DNA from: Thermoplasma volcanium GSS1
GTDB taxonomy: Archaea; Thermoplasmatota; Thermoplasmata; Thermoplasmatales; Thermoplasmataceae
Length of the DNA: 64,000 nucleotides
Direction of reading: 5' to 3'
Assembly (NCBI RefSeq): GCF_000011185.1
Contig: NC_002689.2
Coordinates: 1,178,001 to 1,242,000 of the forward strand
The notes beneath the pieces are model-generated. The model had not been told where the DNA came from. It did no database searches and saw nothing but the letters and a program-made list of their open reading frames with translations. The translations under genes and the position numbers were made by a program. Below, piece after piece: positions 26,140 through 35,985 of the stretch (positions are counted from its first letter, which is position 1; every line of letters begins with the position of its first letter).

Positions 26140-28092
26140 ATGGACATAGAAGGAGAAAAGTCCGTTCTTCCGACAGAAGAGGTGTATCACCCTGATATGA
26201 ATTTGTACAAGAGGGCTTACGATGATTCGTTCAAAAATATGGAGGCTTTTTGGTCGTTTAATGCTGAAATACTAACTTGGTACAAAAAATGGGATAGGGT
26301 GCTAGATGATACAAAAAAGCCATTCTATAGGTGGTTTGTAGGCGGTAAATTAAACATGTCTTACAACTGCGTTGACAGACACATAGAGCAACACAGAAGG
26401 AATAAGGCGGCATATATATGGGTTGGTGAGAAAGGAGATGAAAAGATAGTCACTTACGATGGATTGTTTCGCAGGATAAACAACTTAGCTAAAGCTTTAA
26501 TAAACTTAGGCATAAAAAAGGGTGACAGGATTGTCCTGTACATGCCAATGATAATCGAGGCACCAGTTGCTATGCTTGCCGCGGCTAGGATTGGTGCCGT
26601 TTTTTCTTTCGTATTCGCCGGTTTTGGAGCTGGTGCTCTGGCAGAGAGGATAAATGATTCAAAAGCTGTGCTACTCATAACCGCAGATGGAAGTTTCAGA
26701 AATGGAAAGGTGGTTGAACTAAAGAAAATAGCCGATGAAGCTCTGGAAATGACATCTACGATTAGAAATGTCATAGTTGTAAAGCACGCAGGCAACAATG
26801 TTGATATGAACGAAGACAGAGACATATGGTATCACGAGGTAGTAGGGGATTCTTACACATACGTAGAGCCGGTCCAAATGGATGCCAACGATCCGTTGTT
26901 TATACTCTACACGTCAGGCACAACAGGGAAGCCAAAAGGAGCTGTGCATAGCACGGGAGGGTATGGTGTTTGGGTTGCGAATACTTTGAAGTGGGCCTTT
27001 AATCCAGATGAAGACGATAGATGGTGGTGTGCTGCGGACATCGGTTGGATTACAGGCCACAGTTATATCGTATTTGCACCCTTGATATTAGGTCTTACCA
27101 GCATAATGTATGAAGGATCAATAACTTATCCGGAACCCGATAGAGTATGGGAAATTATAGAAAAATACAGAATAAACATACTCTACACATCCCCTACAGC
27201 TATAAGGATGCTCATGAAGTTTGGCGATAAATACCCGAAGAGGCATGACTTATCAACGCTAAAGGTTCTCGGTACCGTTGGCGAACCTATAAACCCTTCA
27301 GCATGGAGATGGTATTACGAAACGATAGGGAACTCTAAGTGCCCCATAATAGATACGTACTGGCAAACAGAGACTGGAGGCTTTATGATTGCTCCACAAA
27401 GGGCGCTAGGGCTTCCTCCTTTAAAACCTGGATCAGCAACATTCCCGCTTCCAGGCGTAGATCCAGCGATACTCAACGATAGGGGTGAAGAAGTTAAGGA
27501 TAATGAGAAAGGGTACATAGTGTTTAGAAGGCCTTGGCCAGGAATGCTGATGACAGTAAACAATGACGATGAGAGATACGTGAAGACGTATTTTTCCAAG
27601 TTCTATGGCTATTACTTTTGCGGAGATTACGCCATAAAGGATTCCGACGGTTATTACTGGCTCCTAGGAAGGGCTGATGAAGTCCTAAACGTAGCAGGAC
27701 ATCGCCTCGGTACAATAGAAGTTGAAGACGCATTAGTTTCAACAGGGCTTGCCGTTGAAGCAGCAGCTTTTGGTAAACCTGATCCTATAAAGGGGGAAGT
27801 TATAGTGGCCTTCATTGTACCCAAACAAATTCAGGCTGACCGAAGGGAATTAATTTCTGAAATTAGAAAGCGAATTAGATCTGATTTAGGGCCAATTTAC
27901 GTACCAGACGAGATACATATTGTAAAACTGCTTCCAAAAACTAGAAGCGGCAAGATAATGAGGAGAGTTGTAAAGGCTGTTGCACTGGATCAGATACCAG
28001 GAGATCTAACCACTCTTGAGGACTCAAGCTCTGTCGATGAGATTAGATCAGCAATAGAGGCCTTTAGGAAGGAGGCAAAGGGAGGGGAGTGA
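26140..28092 (+). CDS. acs: Acetyl-CoA synthetase (AMP-forming)
   Basis: A 650-residue AMP-forming acyl-CoA synthetase. The P-loop YTSGTTGKPKGAVHS is near residue 259, WWCAADIGWITGHSYIVFAPL near 297, and YWQTETGGF near 407 contains the tryptophan that keeps the acyl pocket small in acetyl-CoA synthetases. LLGRADEVLNVAGHR is near 508, and the C-terminal catalytic lysine lies in TRSGKIMRR near 607. It activates acetate to acetyl-CoA; propionate is a possible second substrate. A TATA-like aaaaatataag precedes the ATG by about 30 bases. The stop overlaps the start of an acetate-permease gene, supporting acetate as substrate. Confidence 0.93.
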   Translation: MDIEGEKSVLPTEEVYHPDMNLYKRAYDDSFKNMEAFWSFNAEILTWYKKWDRVLDDTKKPFYRWFVGGKLNMSYNCVDRHIEQHRRNKAAYIWVGEKGDEKIVTYDGLFRRINNLAKALINLGIKKGDRIVLYMPMIIEAPVAMLAAARIGAVFSFVFAGFGAGALAERINDSKAVLLITADGSFRNGKVVELKKIADEALEMTSTIRNVIVVKHAGNNVDMNEDRDIWYHEVVGDSYTYVEPVQMDANDPLFILYTSGTTGKPKGAVHSTGGYGVWVANTLKWAFNPDEDDRWWCAADIGWITGHSYIVFAPLILGLTSIMYEGSITYPEPDRVWEIIEKYRINILYTSPTAIRMLMKFGDKYPKRHDLSTLKVLGTVGEPINPSAWRWYYETIGNSKCPIIDTYWQTETGGFMIAPQRALGLPPLKPGSATFPLPGVDPAILNDRGEEVKDNEKGYIVFRRPWPGMLMTVNNDDERYVKTYFSKFYGYYFCGDYAIKDSDGYYWLLGRADEVLNVAGHRLGTIEVEDALVSTGLAVEAAAFGKPDPIKGEVIVAFIVPKQIQADRRELISEIRKRIRSDLGPIYVPDEIHIVKLLPKTRSGKIMRRVVKAVALDQIPGDLTTLEDSSSVDEIRSAIEAFRKEAKGGE

Positions 28093-28700
28093 AGTTGGAA
28101 AGCAATGCCTTTGAAAAAGCTTTTTCCTCTGACCCAGCTCCGTTGGGCCTTGCAGGATTCGCTTTCACAACATTTCTATTAAGCTTTATCAATGCAGGCC
28201 TTATTCCTGCGTCCGGTGTAAATGTTGTTGTTCCGCTCGCAATAGCATACGGTGGCCTTGCACAATTAATAACGGGATCTTGGGAAATGCGCAGGGGCAA
28301 CAACTTTGGTTTTACCGCTTTTACTAGTTACGGATCCTTTTGGATTTTTTATGCATTAATGGTGATACTTGCAGATCTCCACATAATAAATGCCCTTCCA
28401 GCAGTAGCGGTTGGATGGGCGCTCATACTCTGGGGCATATTCACACTTTATATGTGGGGAGGGGCCATGATGGCATCGATGTCTCTAAACCTAACATTCC
28501 TCTTCCTTTGGTTAACCTTCGTGGTCCTTGGATTAGGCGCGATATATTCGTCCGTAGCTTTAACCCATGCTGGTGGTTACCTAGGCATACTTTCAGCCTT
28601 TTTTGCAGCTTATACAAGTTTTGCTATAATAATAAACTCAATGAAACCAGGCACTATTCCCGTTGGGCCTGGTATGTTTCATAAAAAGGCTGGAAAATAA
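28089..28700 (+). CDS. GPR1/FUN34/YaaH family acetate transporter
   Basis: A 203-residue membrane protein with six hydrophobic helices. The family signature near the N-terminus is DPAPLGLAGFAFTTFLLS, and FGFTAFTSYGSFWIFYA follows near residue 75. Relatives (E. coli SatP, yeast Ady2) import acetate or succinate with protons. It overlaps the acs stop by 4 bases. The start is GTG at 28089 or TTG at 28095; the G-rich ggaggggag upstream could serve either. At the very low outside pH acetic acid also diffuses in freely, so the transporter could instead manage export or balance. Confidence 0.9.
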   Translation: MKLESNAFEKAFSSDPAPLGLAGFAFTTFLLSFINAGLIPASGVNVVVPLAIAYGGLAQLITGSWEMRRGNNFGFTAFTSYGSFWIFYALMVILADLHIINALPAVAVGWALILWGIFTLYMWGGAMMASMSLNLTFLFLWLTFVVLGLGAIYSSVALTHAGGYLGILSAFFAAYTSFAIIINSMKPGTIPVGPGMFHKKAGK

Positions 28701-28710
28701 AAAACCTTTA

Positions 28711-29577
28711 TTAATTGAAATATTTTCTTAACTCTTCTATTTCTTCCTGATCTAGCTTTTGTTCCACAGACGCTATGTTTTCCTTAACATGTTCAGGATT
28801 TGATGCCCTAGGTATTGGAAAGACTAATTTGTTCCCATATATAAGGTAGCTAAGGGCAATTTGTGCGGGTGTTATGCTGGGATGTTTAGCTTTTATTCGC
28901 GCAAGAATCTCACTTGGATAGTCTGATTCCCTAACAAGGCTACCGTGCTCAAGTGGATACCAAGCTAGCACGGCCATTCCGTTGTTTTCGCAAAACTTGA
29001 CGATATCCTCTTCAGCATCCCTTTTCTTTAGGCTATAGTGGATCTGGTTTGATACGATCTCGTACTTCTTCACGTATTCCATAGATTTCTCAAGTTTCCC
29101 CCTAGAAAAATTGCTGACACCTATGAACTTTACTAGGCCATCATCAACCAACTTCTCCATAGCCTTGAAAGTTTCCTGAAGGTTTGCAGTAGGGGAAGGG
29201 AAATGAATTTGATACAGATCTACATATTTTGTATTTAGTCTTGAGAGGCTTGCTTTGCAAGCCTTTATTACCTTGTCGTACCTAAGGTGATTTATCCAGA
29301 CTTTTGTCGCGATGAATAGTTCCTCCCTATTATGGCCCTCAATAGCCTTTGCAACAAGATCCTCACTCCCATAAATCTCAGCTGTATCTATTAACGTGAC
29401 CCCAGCGTCAATTGCAGTACGTATAGCCTGTATCTTTTTCTCAGCATCTCTCTTAACGTTGAACCTTGATAAGGCCATCCAGCCTGGATCGTAGTATGTT
29501 CCTATTCCAACAGATGAGACCTTTACACCAGTATTCCCGAATTCCTTGTACTCCATCTCAGTGATAAGGCAGTCCAT
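28711..29577 (-). CDS. Aldo/keto reductase
   Basis: A 288-residue NAD(P)H-dependent aldo/keto reductase. The catalytic tetrad is visible: Asp and Tyr in TLIDTAEIYGSE near residue 61, Lys in FIATKVW near 87 and His in LYQIHFPSP near 121. The cofactor loop FPIPRASNPEHV is near 258. It reduces an unknown aldehyde or ketone, or oxidises a sugar. The ATG at 29577 has an aaaggtt site upstream; an internal ATG at 29556 fits the family start but lacks one. It is 5 bases after an Ig-domain membrane protein gene, apparently in one transcript. Confidence 0.9.
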   Translation of the reverse strand: MDCLITEMEYKEFGNTGVKVSSVGIGTYYDPGWMALSRFNVKRDAEKKIQAIRTAIDAGVTLIDTAEIYGSEDLVAKAIEGHNREELFIATKVWINHLRYDKVIKACKASLSRLNTKYVDLYQIHFPSPTANLQETFKAMEKLVDDGLVKFIGVSNFSRGKLEKSMEYVKKYEIVSNQIHYSLKKRDAEEDIVKFCENNGMAVLAWYPLEHGSLVRESDYPSEILARIKAKHPSITPAQIALSYLIYGNKLVFPIPRASNPEHVKENIASVEQKLDQEEIEELRKYFN

Positions 29578-29582
29578 GTTGA

Positions 29583-30518
29583 TTAACCTTTCAGGACCCT
29601 AGCTTCTCTCAATGAAACTCCTGCATATATGCCTACGAATATAAATAGAAGAGTAAAGGCCAGAGATATACCTACTGTTGATATTGAAGTTGTACCATAA
29701 CCGAATAGGTAATCCCACCCTACATTTGTAGTAACATTGTGAAGTGACGAATATGGAAGGCCAAATACAGTATCAACGATCATAAGTAGGCCCAGGAGGA
29801 TATTACCGACAGTAAGTAAGTAAAGGCTTGATCGTTTTAACGCTTGAGAAGAGGAGAAGGTAAGGCCGAAGAAAATTGTGGATAGCAGGAGATAAACTAT
29901 CAGGCCTAGCCAGTGGGAATACGCATACTTCAATAGAACATGATCGTAGGTTATTAGGTACATTGAGAGTATTAAGGTGACAGTGTAAGTAACGTATCTA
30001 ATAGGTTTTGAATAGGCCGGCAAGAAAAGGCTGAAAATTATTAGGAATACTACAAAGAGAGCTATTGCTATTCCACCAACTATAAACGGAATATAATTCA
30101 CATGCACAACTGGTGCTGGCGGTGGAGCTGTCGTTACAGTAGTGTTCATTACCGTTACGCTTAACGTTGCCGGAGACGAGGATGGATCGTCTCCAGTCGC
30201 AGAAATTTCGATAGTATAGGTGCCAGGCGAAACCGTCTTTGCGACGGTTACAGTGGCAGTGCCACTGAAAGGCGGATCGCCTGTTGGATTACTGAATGTT
30301 ACTGATATACCGGAAGGGGCTGATGCTGAAATGCTCGTACCCCATGTGTTCCCACTAGCTAGCTTCACATTGTACGTGACGGTAGAAGACCCCCCTCTTG
30401 GAATTGAAATAGATGTAGTTGAAAGCGTAATCTCACTCGTGCCACTAGCTGCAGATGAAACCATTGGAAGCATAAACAAGGCGATCACCAAAACGATGAG
30501 TAGGATCGAATATTTCAT
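29583..30518 (-). CDS. Membrane protein with extracellular Ig-like domain and seven-helix region
   Basis: A 311-residue protein. It has a signal peptide (KYSILLIVLVIALFMLPM, residues 2-19), one Ig-like beta domain (residues about 28-130, with SPGTYTIEISATGDD and a Thr/Pro linker TTAPPPAPV), then about six to seven membrane helices to the C-terminus. A sensor or adhesion role at the surface is plausible; I do not recognise the exact family. The frame opens at 30611, but the ATG at 30518 gives a proper signal peptide. It is likely co-transcribed with the aldo/keto reductase downstream. Confidence 0.65.
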   Translation of the reverse strand: MKYSILLIVLVIALFMLPMVSSAASGTSEITLSTTSISIPRGGSSTVTYNVKLASGNTWGTSISASAPSGISVTFSNPTGDPPFSGTATVTVAKTVSPGTYTIEISATGDDPSSSPATLSVTVMNTTVTTAPPPAPVVHVNYIPFIVGGIAIALFVVFLIIFSLFLPAYSKPIRYVTYTVTLILSMYLITYDHVLLKYAYSHWLGLIVYLLLSTIFFGLTFSSSQALKRSSLYLLTVGNILLGLLMIVDTVFGLPYSSLHNVTTNVGWDYLFGYGTTSISTVGISLAFTLLFIFVGIYAGVSLREARVLKG

Positions 30519-30677
30519 ACTATAAAAAATGAATACCAAGTTATAATCATTTCTATCTTTACTAATTACTGAATCATAATATATACTTCTTAATACGGAG
30601 TTGAAATTCATCCAATACTTCCTTAGTGTGCTAATTTTAAATTAATTTGTATGTTATCGATTAAAACAACATCTATA

Positions 30678-30887
30678 CTAAAGGTTGAAGTGGCGCAGTA
30701 TGTTGCCATCTTTGCTAAAATAGTAAACTACAACTCTTTCTTCGTTCTCTAACTTAAACCTAACTATCATAGAGTATTCTTTCAGAGTTTCGTCGAATTT
30801 AAGCCTTTCCGGCCGGATATCATCTATTTTGCCATAACGTTCCTCCAGGTCTCTTTTTATCTTGTCAACTGCTTGATCTGTTTCCAT
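30678..30887 (-). CDS. Small hypothetical protein, 69 residues
   Basis: A compact charged protein: helical N-terminus (DKIKRDLEERYGKIDDI) followed by two or three beta strands (YSMIVRFKLENEERVVVYYF). No family is recognised. A TTTTTATTC TATA-like box lies about 27 bases before the ATG, as in leaderless neighbours, and the composition is coding-like, so I consider it real. Confidence 0.55.
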   Translation of the reverse strand: METDQAVDKIKRDLEERYGKIDDIRPERLKFDETLKEYSMIVRFKLENEERVVVYYFSKDGNILRHFNL

Positions 30888-31021
30888 ATTTCCCTATGGC
30901 TTATGAATAAAAATCTTTTTCGTCATATGTTGAATAAATACAACGTATATTATTACGAAATTTGACATAAATATTGTGTGTCACGCAAAACAATTTATAA
31001 AAAAAAGAGATAACAAGGCAA

Positions 31022-32005
31022 ATGCTCACGATCATCGAGATTGTTATCAGGTTTCTATCTATACTCATTGGCGCATTCATAGCCGGATTAATAGGCTCCC
31101 TTACCGGACTGGGAGGCGGAACCGTACTGGTACCAGTACTGACGCTCTTCTATGGAGTCCCAATAATATACGCTACAGGCGCGAGTCTTATTTCGACTAT
31201 AGCGACTTCAGCCGGATCAGCGAGCGCCTATGCGAAGGAAAAGATAGCCAATATCAGGTTAGGCGTTGGCTTAGAGGTAGCAACTACTACTGGTGCAATA
31301 GTTGGTTCGCTTACTGCAGTCTATATTTACGATCATCATCTCTCTTGGTTGGTATACGTAATATTTGGTATGGTACTACTGGGTTCATTAATACCAACAA
31401 TACAAAGAGGAAAATATGAGATACCTAAGATCTTGAAGCCTGACTGGACAACAAGAATATTTCAGCTTTCTGGATCGTACTATGATGCAAAGCTTCACAA
31501 GAATGTTGAATACTCCGGAGTAAGGTGGTGGCTTGGCGAAATAATAATGTTCTTTGCCGGGCTTATATCAGGGCTCCTTGGCATAGGAAGCGGGGCCCTC
31601 AAAGTGCTAGGAATGGACTGGGCTATAAACTTGCCTATGAAAGTAACTACCACGTCGAGCAACTTCATGATAGGAATAACAGCGGCAACAGGAAGTTCTA
31701 TATACTGGTATGCCGGATACATACAACCTTTTATAGCAGCTGCCACTGCCATAGGTGTTCTGATCGGTGCTTTTCTTGGTGCGAAAATACTTGTGAGGAT
31801 AACTAACAGAAGTATTAGGTGGATCTTCTTTGCCATTCTTATGTTTCTAGGAATACAGATGGTTCTCAAGGGCCTTTACATAATAAACGTAATAACAATA
31901 TCTCCGTACATACAGTTCGCGATATCAACAATAATATCAATTATCTCGATAATAATCCTTTTCCAAGTTATGAAAAAAATAGAGGCAAGGGGTGATGTTT
32001 CTTGA
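31022..32005 (+). CDS. TauE/SafE family membrane exporter
   Basis: A 327-residue membrane protein with the internal duplication of this family: GLIGSLTGLGGGTVLVPVL near residue 23 and GLISGLLGIGSGALKVLGM near 180, each opening a helical half. Family members move sulfite, sulfoacetate or other organosulfur anions outward. The long loop between the halves (residues about 120-175) faces water. The last codons overlap the start of a DUF1634 gene, a partner seen with TauE-type genes in other prokaryotes. Sulfur respiration in Thermoplasma makes a sulfur anion a plausible substrate, by inference only. Confidence 0.85.
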   Translation: MLTIIEIVIRFLSILIGAFIAGLIGSLTGLGGGTVLVPVLTLFYGVPIIYATGASLISTIATSAGSASAYAKEKIANIRLGVGLEVATTTGAIVGSLTAVYIYDHHLSWLVYVIFGMVLLGSLIPTIQRGKYEIPKILKPDWTTRIFQLSGSYYDAKLHKNVEYSGVRWWLGEIIMFFAGLISGLLGIGSGALKVLGMDWAINLPMKVTTTSSNFMIGITAATGSSIYWYAGYIQPFIAAATAIGVLIGAFLGAKILVRITNRSIRWIFFAILMFLGIQMVLKGLYIINVITISPYIQFAISTIISIISIIILFQVMKKIEARGDVS

Positions 32006-32382
32006 AATTTGATAGAGATCTAACAATAAGTTACGCCTTGAGAATTGGCGTTTCCATAAGCATGTTCTTCATTATCGTCGGGGTTATACTTTTATTCGTC
32101 AAAAACGGAGGTTCAGGATATACTCTTGCACAAATAGCTAGTTACCATTCGCAGATGAATTCTAAGTTCATATACTTAGGGCTCATACCCAAGGGTCTAC
32201 TCGATCTAGATGGGATATTTTTTATAGCTACAGGCCTATGGGTACTAGTATTTACACCCATAACCAGTGTCGTTATCGCTCTGGTATCCTTTTACCTGAC
32301 AAGGAATAAGCTCTACATTGCATTGAGCATTATAGTCCTCTTCAACCTGTTCTTTGCTATGCTTGTGATCCCGCATATTTGA
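32002..32382 (+). CDS. DUF1634 membrane protein
   Basis: A 126-residue protein with three hydrophobic helices (residues about 14-32, 65-90 and 100-122), matching the DUF1634 family that accompanies TauE/SafE exporters. It starts with a TTG at 32002 inside the exporter stop codon (overlap of 4 bases), with a very good ggggtgat ribosome binding site 6 bases upstream. It is probably an accessory subunit; the molecular role of the family is unknown. Confidence 0.8.
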   Translation: MKFDRDLTISYALRIGVSISMFFIIVGVILLFVKNGGSGYTLAQIASYHSQMNSKFIYLGLIPKGLLDLDGIFFIATGLWVLVFTPITSVVIALVSFYLTRNKLYIALSIIVLFNLFFAMLVIPHI

Positions 32383-32439
32383 GGATTTGTGCTAAAGAAG
32401 GTTTATTAGTGAAATAATAATGATGAAAGGTGTGATCCA

Positions 32440-33894
32440 ATGCTCAGTTTTGAAAGAGTCAGGATCCGGAAAGCAGACCCTGTCAAGCGAGTGGGAACGT
32501 TCGAATTAGAGCCATTAGAAAACTACAATGATGGAGAAGCAATAGCTGAGGCCAGCAGATGCATAGGTTGTAATATGTGCTCTGCTGCATGTCCTGCTAG
32601 TCTAGATATTGGTGGTTACGTAAGAAGCACAGCCGCTGGAGATCCTGCACAAACGATCAGAATAATAATGGAAACACTTCCGTTTCCAGCAATAATTGGC
32701 AGAGTATGCACACATATGTGCGAGGATGTCTGCGTATTGTACGATGGAGGGGGGCCAATAGCCATAAGGCACCTGAAGAGGTACGCAGCTGACAAATTTG
32801 ATGATTATGGCGAAATATTAAAACCCCAGAAGAGAAAGTTTATTGGAAAGCGTGTTGCTGTTGTTGGCGGTGGCCCGGCTGGGCTGACTGTTGCTTACTA
32901 TCTCACCTTACAGGGCGTGAAAGTCACTGTTTTTGAAGAGAGGCCTGCTTTAGGCGGGTTTATGAAAACTGGCATACCAAGGTACAGACTTCCGCAGAAT
33001 GTTCTTGACAAGGAGATAGGGTATATATTATCCAGAGGTGTTCAAGTCAAGCTCAACACTGCTGTTGGACGAGATGTCAAATTCGAAGACTTAATGAAGG
33101 AATATGATGCTATTTTCCTGGGTGTTGGAAACCACAAACCACGCATGACCGGCACTCCTGGAAGCGATGCACCTAATGTAATGCACGCTACGGAATTTTT
33201 AGAGAGAGTAAGTTTTGGTGAAAAGATAAACGTCGGAGAAACCGTAGCAGTAATAGGTGGTGGTTTCACAGCCAACGACTCTGCTAGGACTTCCTTAAGA
33301 CTGGGAGCGAAGCACGTATATATAATGTATCGGAGAAGGGACGTGGATAGGCCTGGATATCCAAGTATGAATGCAGACGAGGAGATGGAAGAGGCGGAAG
33401 AGGAAAATGTAGAGTATGTATGGGAAGTGACGCCTTTCGAATATGTAAAGGAAAATGGGAGAGTTGTGGCTATGAAATACTGGAAAAACGAAATGGTGTC
33501 ACAGGGAAAAGGAAGGGCAAAGCCTGTACCAATAAAAGATAAATTCTATACTATAAAAGTCGATATGGTAATTGAGGCTACTGGCCAGGAAACAGATTAT
33601 TCGTTCCTAGGCAGCTATGTAGAAAAGCTCAGACTTAACGATAGGGGGGAGCCCATAGTTGATCAATACGGAATGACGTCAATACCGGGTGTATTTACCG
33701 GAGGGGATTCTACCAACCCTAACAGGGATCTCATAAGTGCGGTTAGGGATGGGGATATAGCAGTTCAGGGTATTTTAAGATACCTCAATGTTATGGATCA
33801 GGTATCCTACGATGATCTGCCGCTTTTAGATAGGTTTAAGCCATATTCATATACAGCAGCAGCGGAGGCTTACGCGTCTCGTGGGCTTGAGTAA
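32440..33894 (+). CDS. GltD-like FAD/NAD(P)H oxidoreductase (glutamate synthase small-subunit type)
   Basis: A 484-residue flavoprotein. The N-terminal iron-sulfur domain carries CIGCNMCSAACP near residue 41 and CTHMCEDVC near 90, the FAD Rossmann motif VVGGGPAG follows near 141, the second nucleotide motif AVIGGGFTAND near 270, and GVFTGGDSTNPNRDL near 418. In glutamate synthase this subunit passes electrons from NAD(P)H to the amidotransferase subunit. No large subunit is adjacent, and stand-alone homologues serve other reductases. A ribosome binding site aggtgtgatcc precedes the ATG. The electron acceptor is unknown. Confidence 0.85.
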   Translation: MLSFERVRIRKADPVKRVGTFELEPLENYNDGEAIAEASRCIGCNMCSAACPASLDIGGYVRSTAAGDPAQTIRIIMETLPFPAIIGRVCTHMCEDVCVLYDGGGPIAIRHLKRYAADKFDDYGEILKPQKRKFIGKRVAVVGGGPAGLTVAYYLTLQGVKVTVFEERPALGGFMKTGIPRYRLPQNVLDKEIGYILSRGVQVKLNTAVGRDVKFEDLMKEYDAIFLGVGNHKPRMTGTPGSDAPNVMHATEFLERVSFGEKINVGETVAVIGGGFTANDSARTSLRLGAKHVYIMYRRRDVDRPGYPSMNADEEMEEAEEENVEYVWEVTPFEYVKENGRVVAMKYWKNEMVSQGKGRAKPVPIKDKFYTIKVDMVIEATGQETDYSFLGSYVEKLRLNDRGEPIVDQYGMTSIPGVFTGGDSTNPNRDLISAVRDGDIAVQGILRYLNVMDQVSYDDLPLLDRFKPYSYTAAAEAYASRGLE

Positions 33895-34118
33895 GCAAGC
33901 CACTAAGATCCAACCATTTTTACTGCCGCTGCAGTGTATCCTATTTATTAACCGATGGATTCCAAGAGGGCGGTATTTTACACCTAAATAAAAACTTTTA
34001 TTGAATATTAACAGCAGATAAAAATAGATGATAATTTTTTAATGTAATAAACACTATAAAATAAATTGATGGCATCTTTTCGCAAATAATTTATATTTTA
34101 AGGGTAAATTTGATAGAT

Positions 34119-35330
34119 GTGAAGAGCATAATTTTGATAGTTCTAGACGGATTAGGAGACAGGCCAGGAGAAATTTTAGGCTATAGAACACCACTCCAAG
34201 CGGCATATCACCCGAATATGAACAGAATGGCTTCTTTAGGGATGACTGGTTTAATGCATCCAATCTCTCCAGGTATAAGAAGCGGATCAGATACCTCGCA
34301 CATGTCATTGTTGGGTTACGATCCAAGGGTATACTATCAGGGAAGAGGGCCATTCGAAGCACTTGGGCTGCATATGGATATGAAACCGGGAGATCTGGCA
34401 TTCCGCGCTAACTTCGCTACGAATAGGGACGGAAAAATAATAGACCGCAGGGCTGGGAGAATTAACGCCGGAAATGACCAATTAGCCAGTGCCATAAGCA
34501 TAGATATAGGTAACTATAAGTTTAGGGTAAAGAGTGGTGTAGAACATCGTGCTGCACTTGTAGTATCGGGACCTAACTTGTCCGACAAGATCTCAGATTC
34601 CGATCCACACTCAGAGGGCAAACCGCCGGAACCTATTCGGCCGCTTGATCCTTCTGCCGACAGTACTGCTAAGATCATGAACGAATACTTAAAAAGAATC
34701 AGGGAAATATTAAGGGATCATCCAGTTAACGTAGAAAGAGAGAAGAATGGCCAGATCCCAGGAAATGAGTTGCTTATAAGAAGTGCTGGCAAGGTTCCTG
34801 ACATTCCATCGTTCCAGGAAAAGAACGGCATCACTGGCGCATGTGTAGTTGGCAGCCCGTGGTTAAAGGGACTTTGCAGACTTTTGGGCATGGCCGTCAT
34901 TGATGTTCCTGGAGCCGCGGGGACAATAAATTCGAATTACACAGGGAAGATTAAGACTGCTATAGATGCATCCAAAAGATACGATTTTGTTCTTGTAAAC
35001 ATAAAAGCTACCGACGTTGCCGGACATGACGGGGACTATGAGTTAAAGAGAAGGGTTATAGAAGACATAGACATAGCCATGGAACCTCTACTTGGCCAAT
35101 CGGATAGAATAGTAGTGGCGATAACCGGTGACCATAGCACACCATGCTCCGTAAAAGATCATTCAGGTGATCCTGTACCCATAGTCTTTTACACCGACGG
35201 CATCTATTCGGACGATGTAAAGCTCTTTGACGAGGTAAGCGCCATGAAGGGGGCTCTTAGGATAACGACACAGGATGTGCTGAATATCCTTATGGAGATG
35301 GCCGGAAGAGCAGAAAAATTTGGATCGTAA
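34119..35330 (+). CDS. apgM: 2,3-bisphosphoglycerate-independent phosphoglycerate mutase, archaeal type
   Basis: A 403-residue member of the alkaline-phosphatase superfamily. Metal and catalytic blocks are [12 protein letters not shown] at residues 4-15, the phosphoserine region [15 protein letters not shown] near 60, [27 protein letters not shown] near 294 and the C-terminal [20 protein letters not shown] near 335. It interconverts 3- and 2-phosphoglycerate in glycolysis and gluconeogenesis. The GTG at 34119 is preferred because a tttatatttta TATA box about 26 bases upstream implies a leaderless start; a TTG at 34110 is the alternative. Confidence 0.93.
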   Translation: MKSIILIVLDGLGDRPGEILGYRTPLQAAYHPNMNRMASLGMTGLMHPISPGIRSGSDTSHMSLLGYDPRVYYQGRGPFEALGLHMDMKPGDLAFRANFATNRDGKIIDRRAGRINAGNDQLASAISIDIGNYKFRVKSGVEHRAALVVSGPNLSDKISDSDPHSEGKPPEPIRPLDPSADSTAKIMNEYLKRIREILRDHPVNVEREKNGQIPGNELLIRSAGKVPDIPSFQEKNGITGACVVGSPWLKGLCRLLGMAVIDVPGAAGTINSNYTGKIKTAIDASKRYDFVLVNIKATDVAGHDGDYELKRRVIEDIDIAMEPLLGQSDRIVVAITGDHSTPCSVKDHSGDPVPIVFYTDGIYSDDVKLFDEVSAMKGALRITTQDVLNILMEMAGRAEKFGS

Positions 35331-35429
35331 TTCACCGTTTAATCAACAAATGAGATATTTATTTTTTAATATATATTTAAATTTCAGGCGATCGATAAGT
35401 GTAAATACTTTTTCTTATATTGTCTGACG

Positions 35430-35972
35430 ATGGCATACTCCACTGCAGATGAAGGGAAAGCAAAATCCGAGATCAAGGCTAATACAAATCCATACTCTCA
35501 AGAAGCAGGTGTTTTATATACCTTGCTTTTTTCGGTTCTTCTATGGTGGATGCCAGTGATTGGCCCTGCGTTAGCGGGTTATCTAGGTGGCAGAAAGTCT
35601 GGCAGCATAAGGGCCGGCCTTATATCTTCTCTAACGGTTTCAGGTCTCTTCGTTATAGTTTCGATTTCGCTTCTACCCTACAAGGATAGTATTCTGGGGA
35701 AAGTAGGTCAGTACATTTCCTATGGTGTTTTGCCCATATCCGGCTCAAATTTGGTCTCTGTCTCTAATTTAGCCACTTATCTTTACTCTTCGGTAGGTTT
35801 TGCTTACACCTTTTTTCTGCTTGTTCCTTCTTCGTTGATGATAGTCGTGATTTTCTCCATACTTGGAGGCTTCGTATCCAACCTGCGAAGATCTGAGACC
35901 GGAAGTGAGGAAAAGTTGGAACCTGTAGAAGAAGATGAAGATGTAGAAGACAATAAGTACGATTATCTATAA
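35430..35972 (+). CDS. Small membrane protein with acidic tail
   Basis: A 180-residue protein with three to four membrane helices (residues about 28-50, 62-80 and 122-150) and a glycine-rich loop GPALAGYLGGRKSGSIRAG, a feature of DUF5518-type archaeal membrane proteins. The C-terminal 25 residues are strongly acidic (EPVEEDEDVEDNKYD). It has no operon partner; the next gene is convergent. Function unknown. Confidence 0.6.
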   Translation: MAYSTADEGKAKSEIKANTNPYSQEAGVLYTLLFSVLLWWMPVIGPALAGYLGGRKSGSIRAGLISSLTVSGLFVIVSISLLPYKDSILGKVGQYISYGVLPISGSNLVSVSNLATYLYSSVGFAYTFFLLVPSSLMIVVIFSILGGFVSNLRRSETGSEEKLEPVEEDEDVEDNKYDYL

Positions 35973-35985
35973 AAGATAAAAAATA

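Noticed and set aside
34110-34118. TTG start for phosphoglycerate mutase at 34110.
   Set aside because: It lies only about 16 bases after the TATA-like box, whereas the GTG at 34119 fits the leaderless spacing. Not excluded outright.
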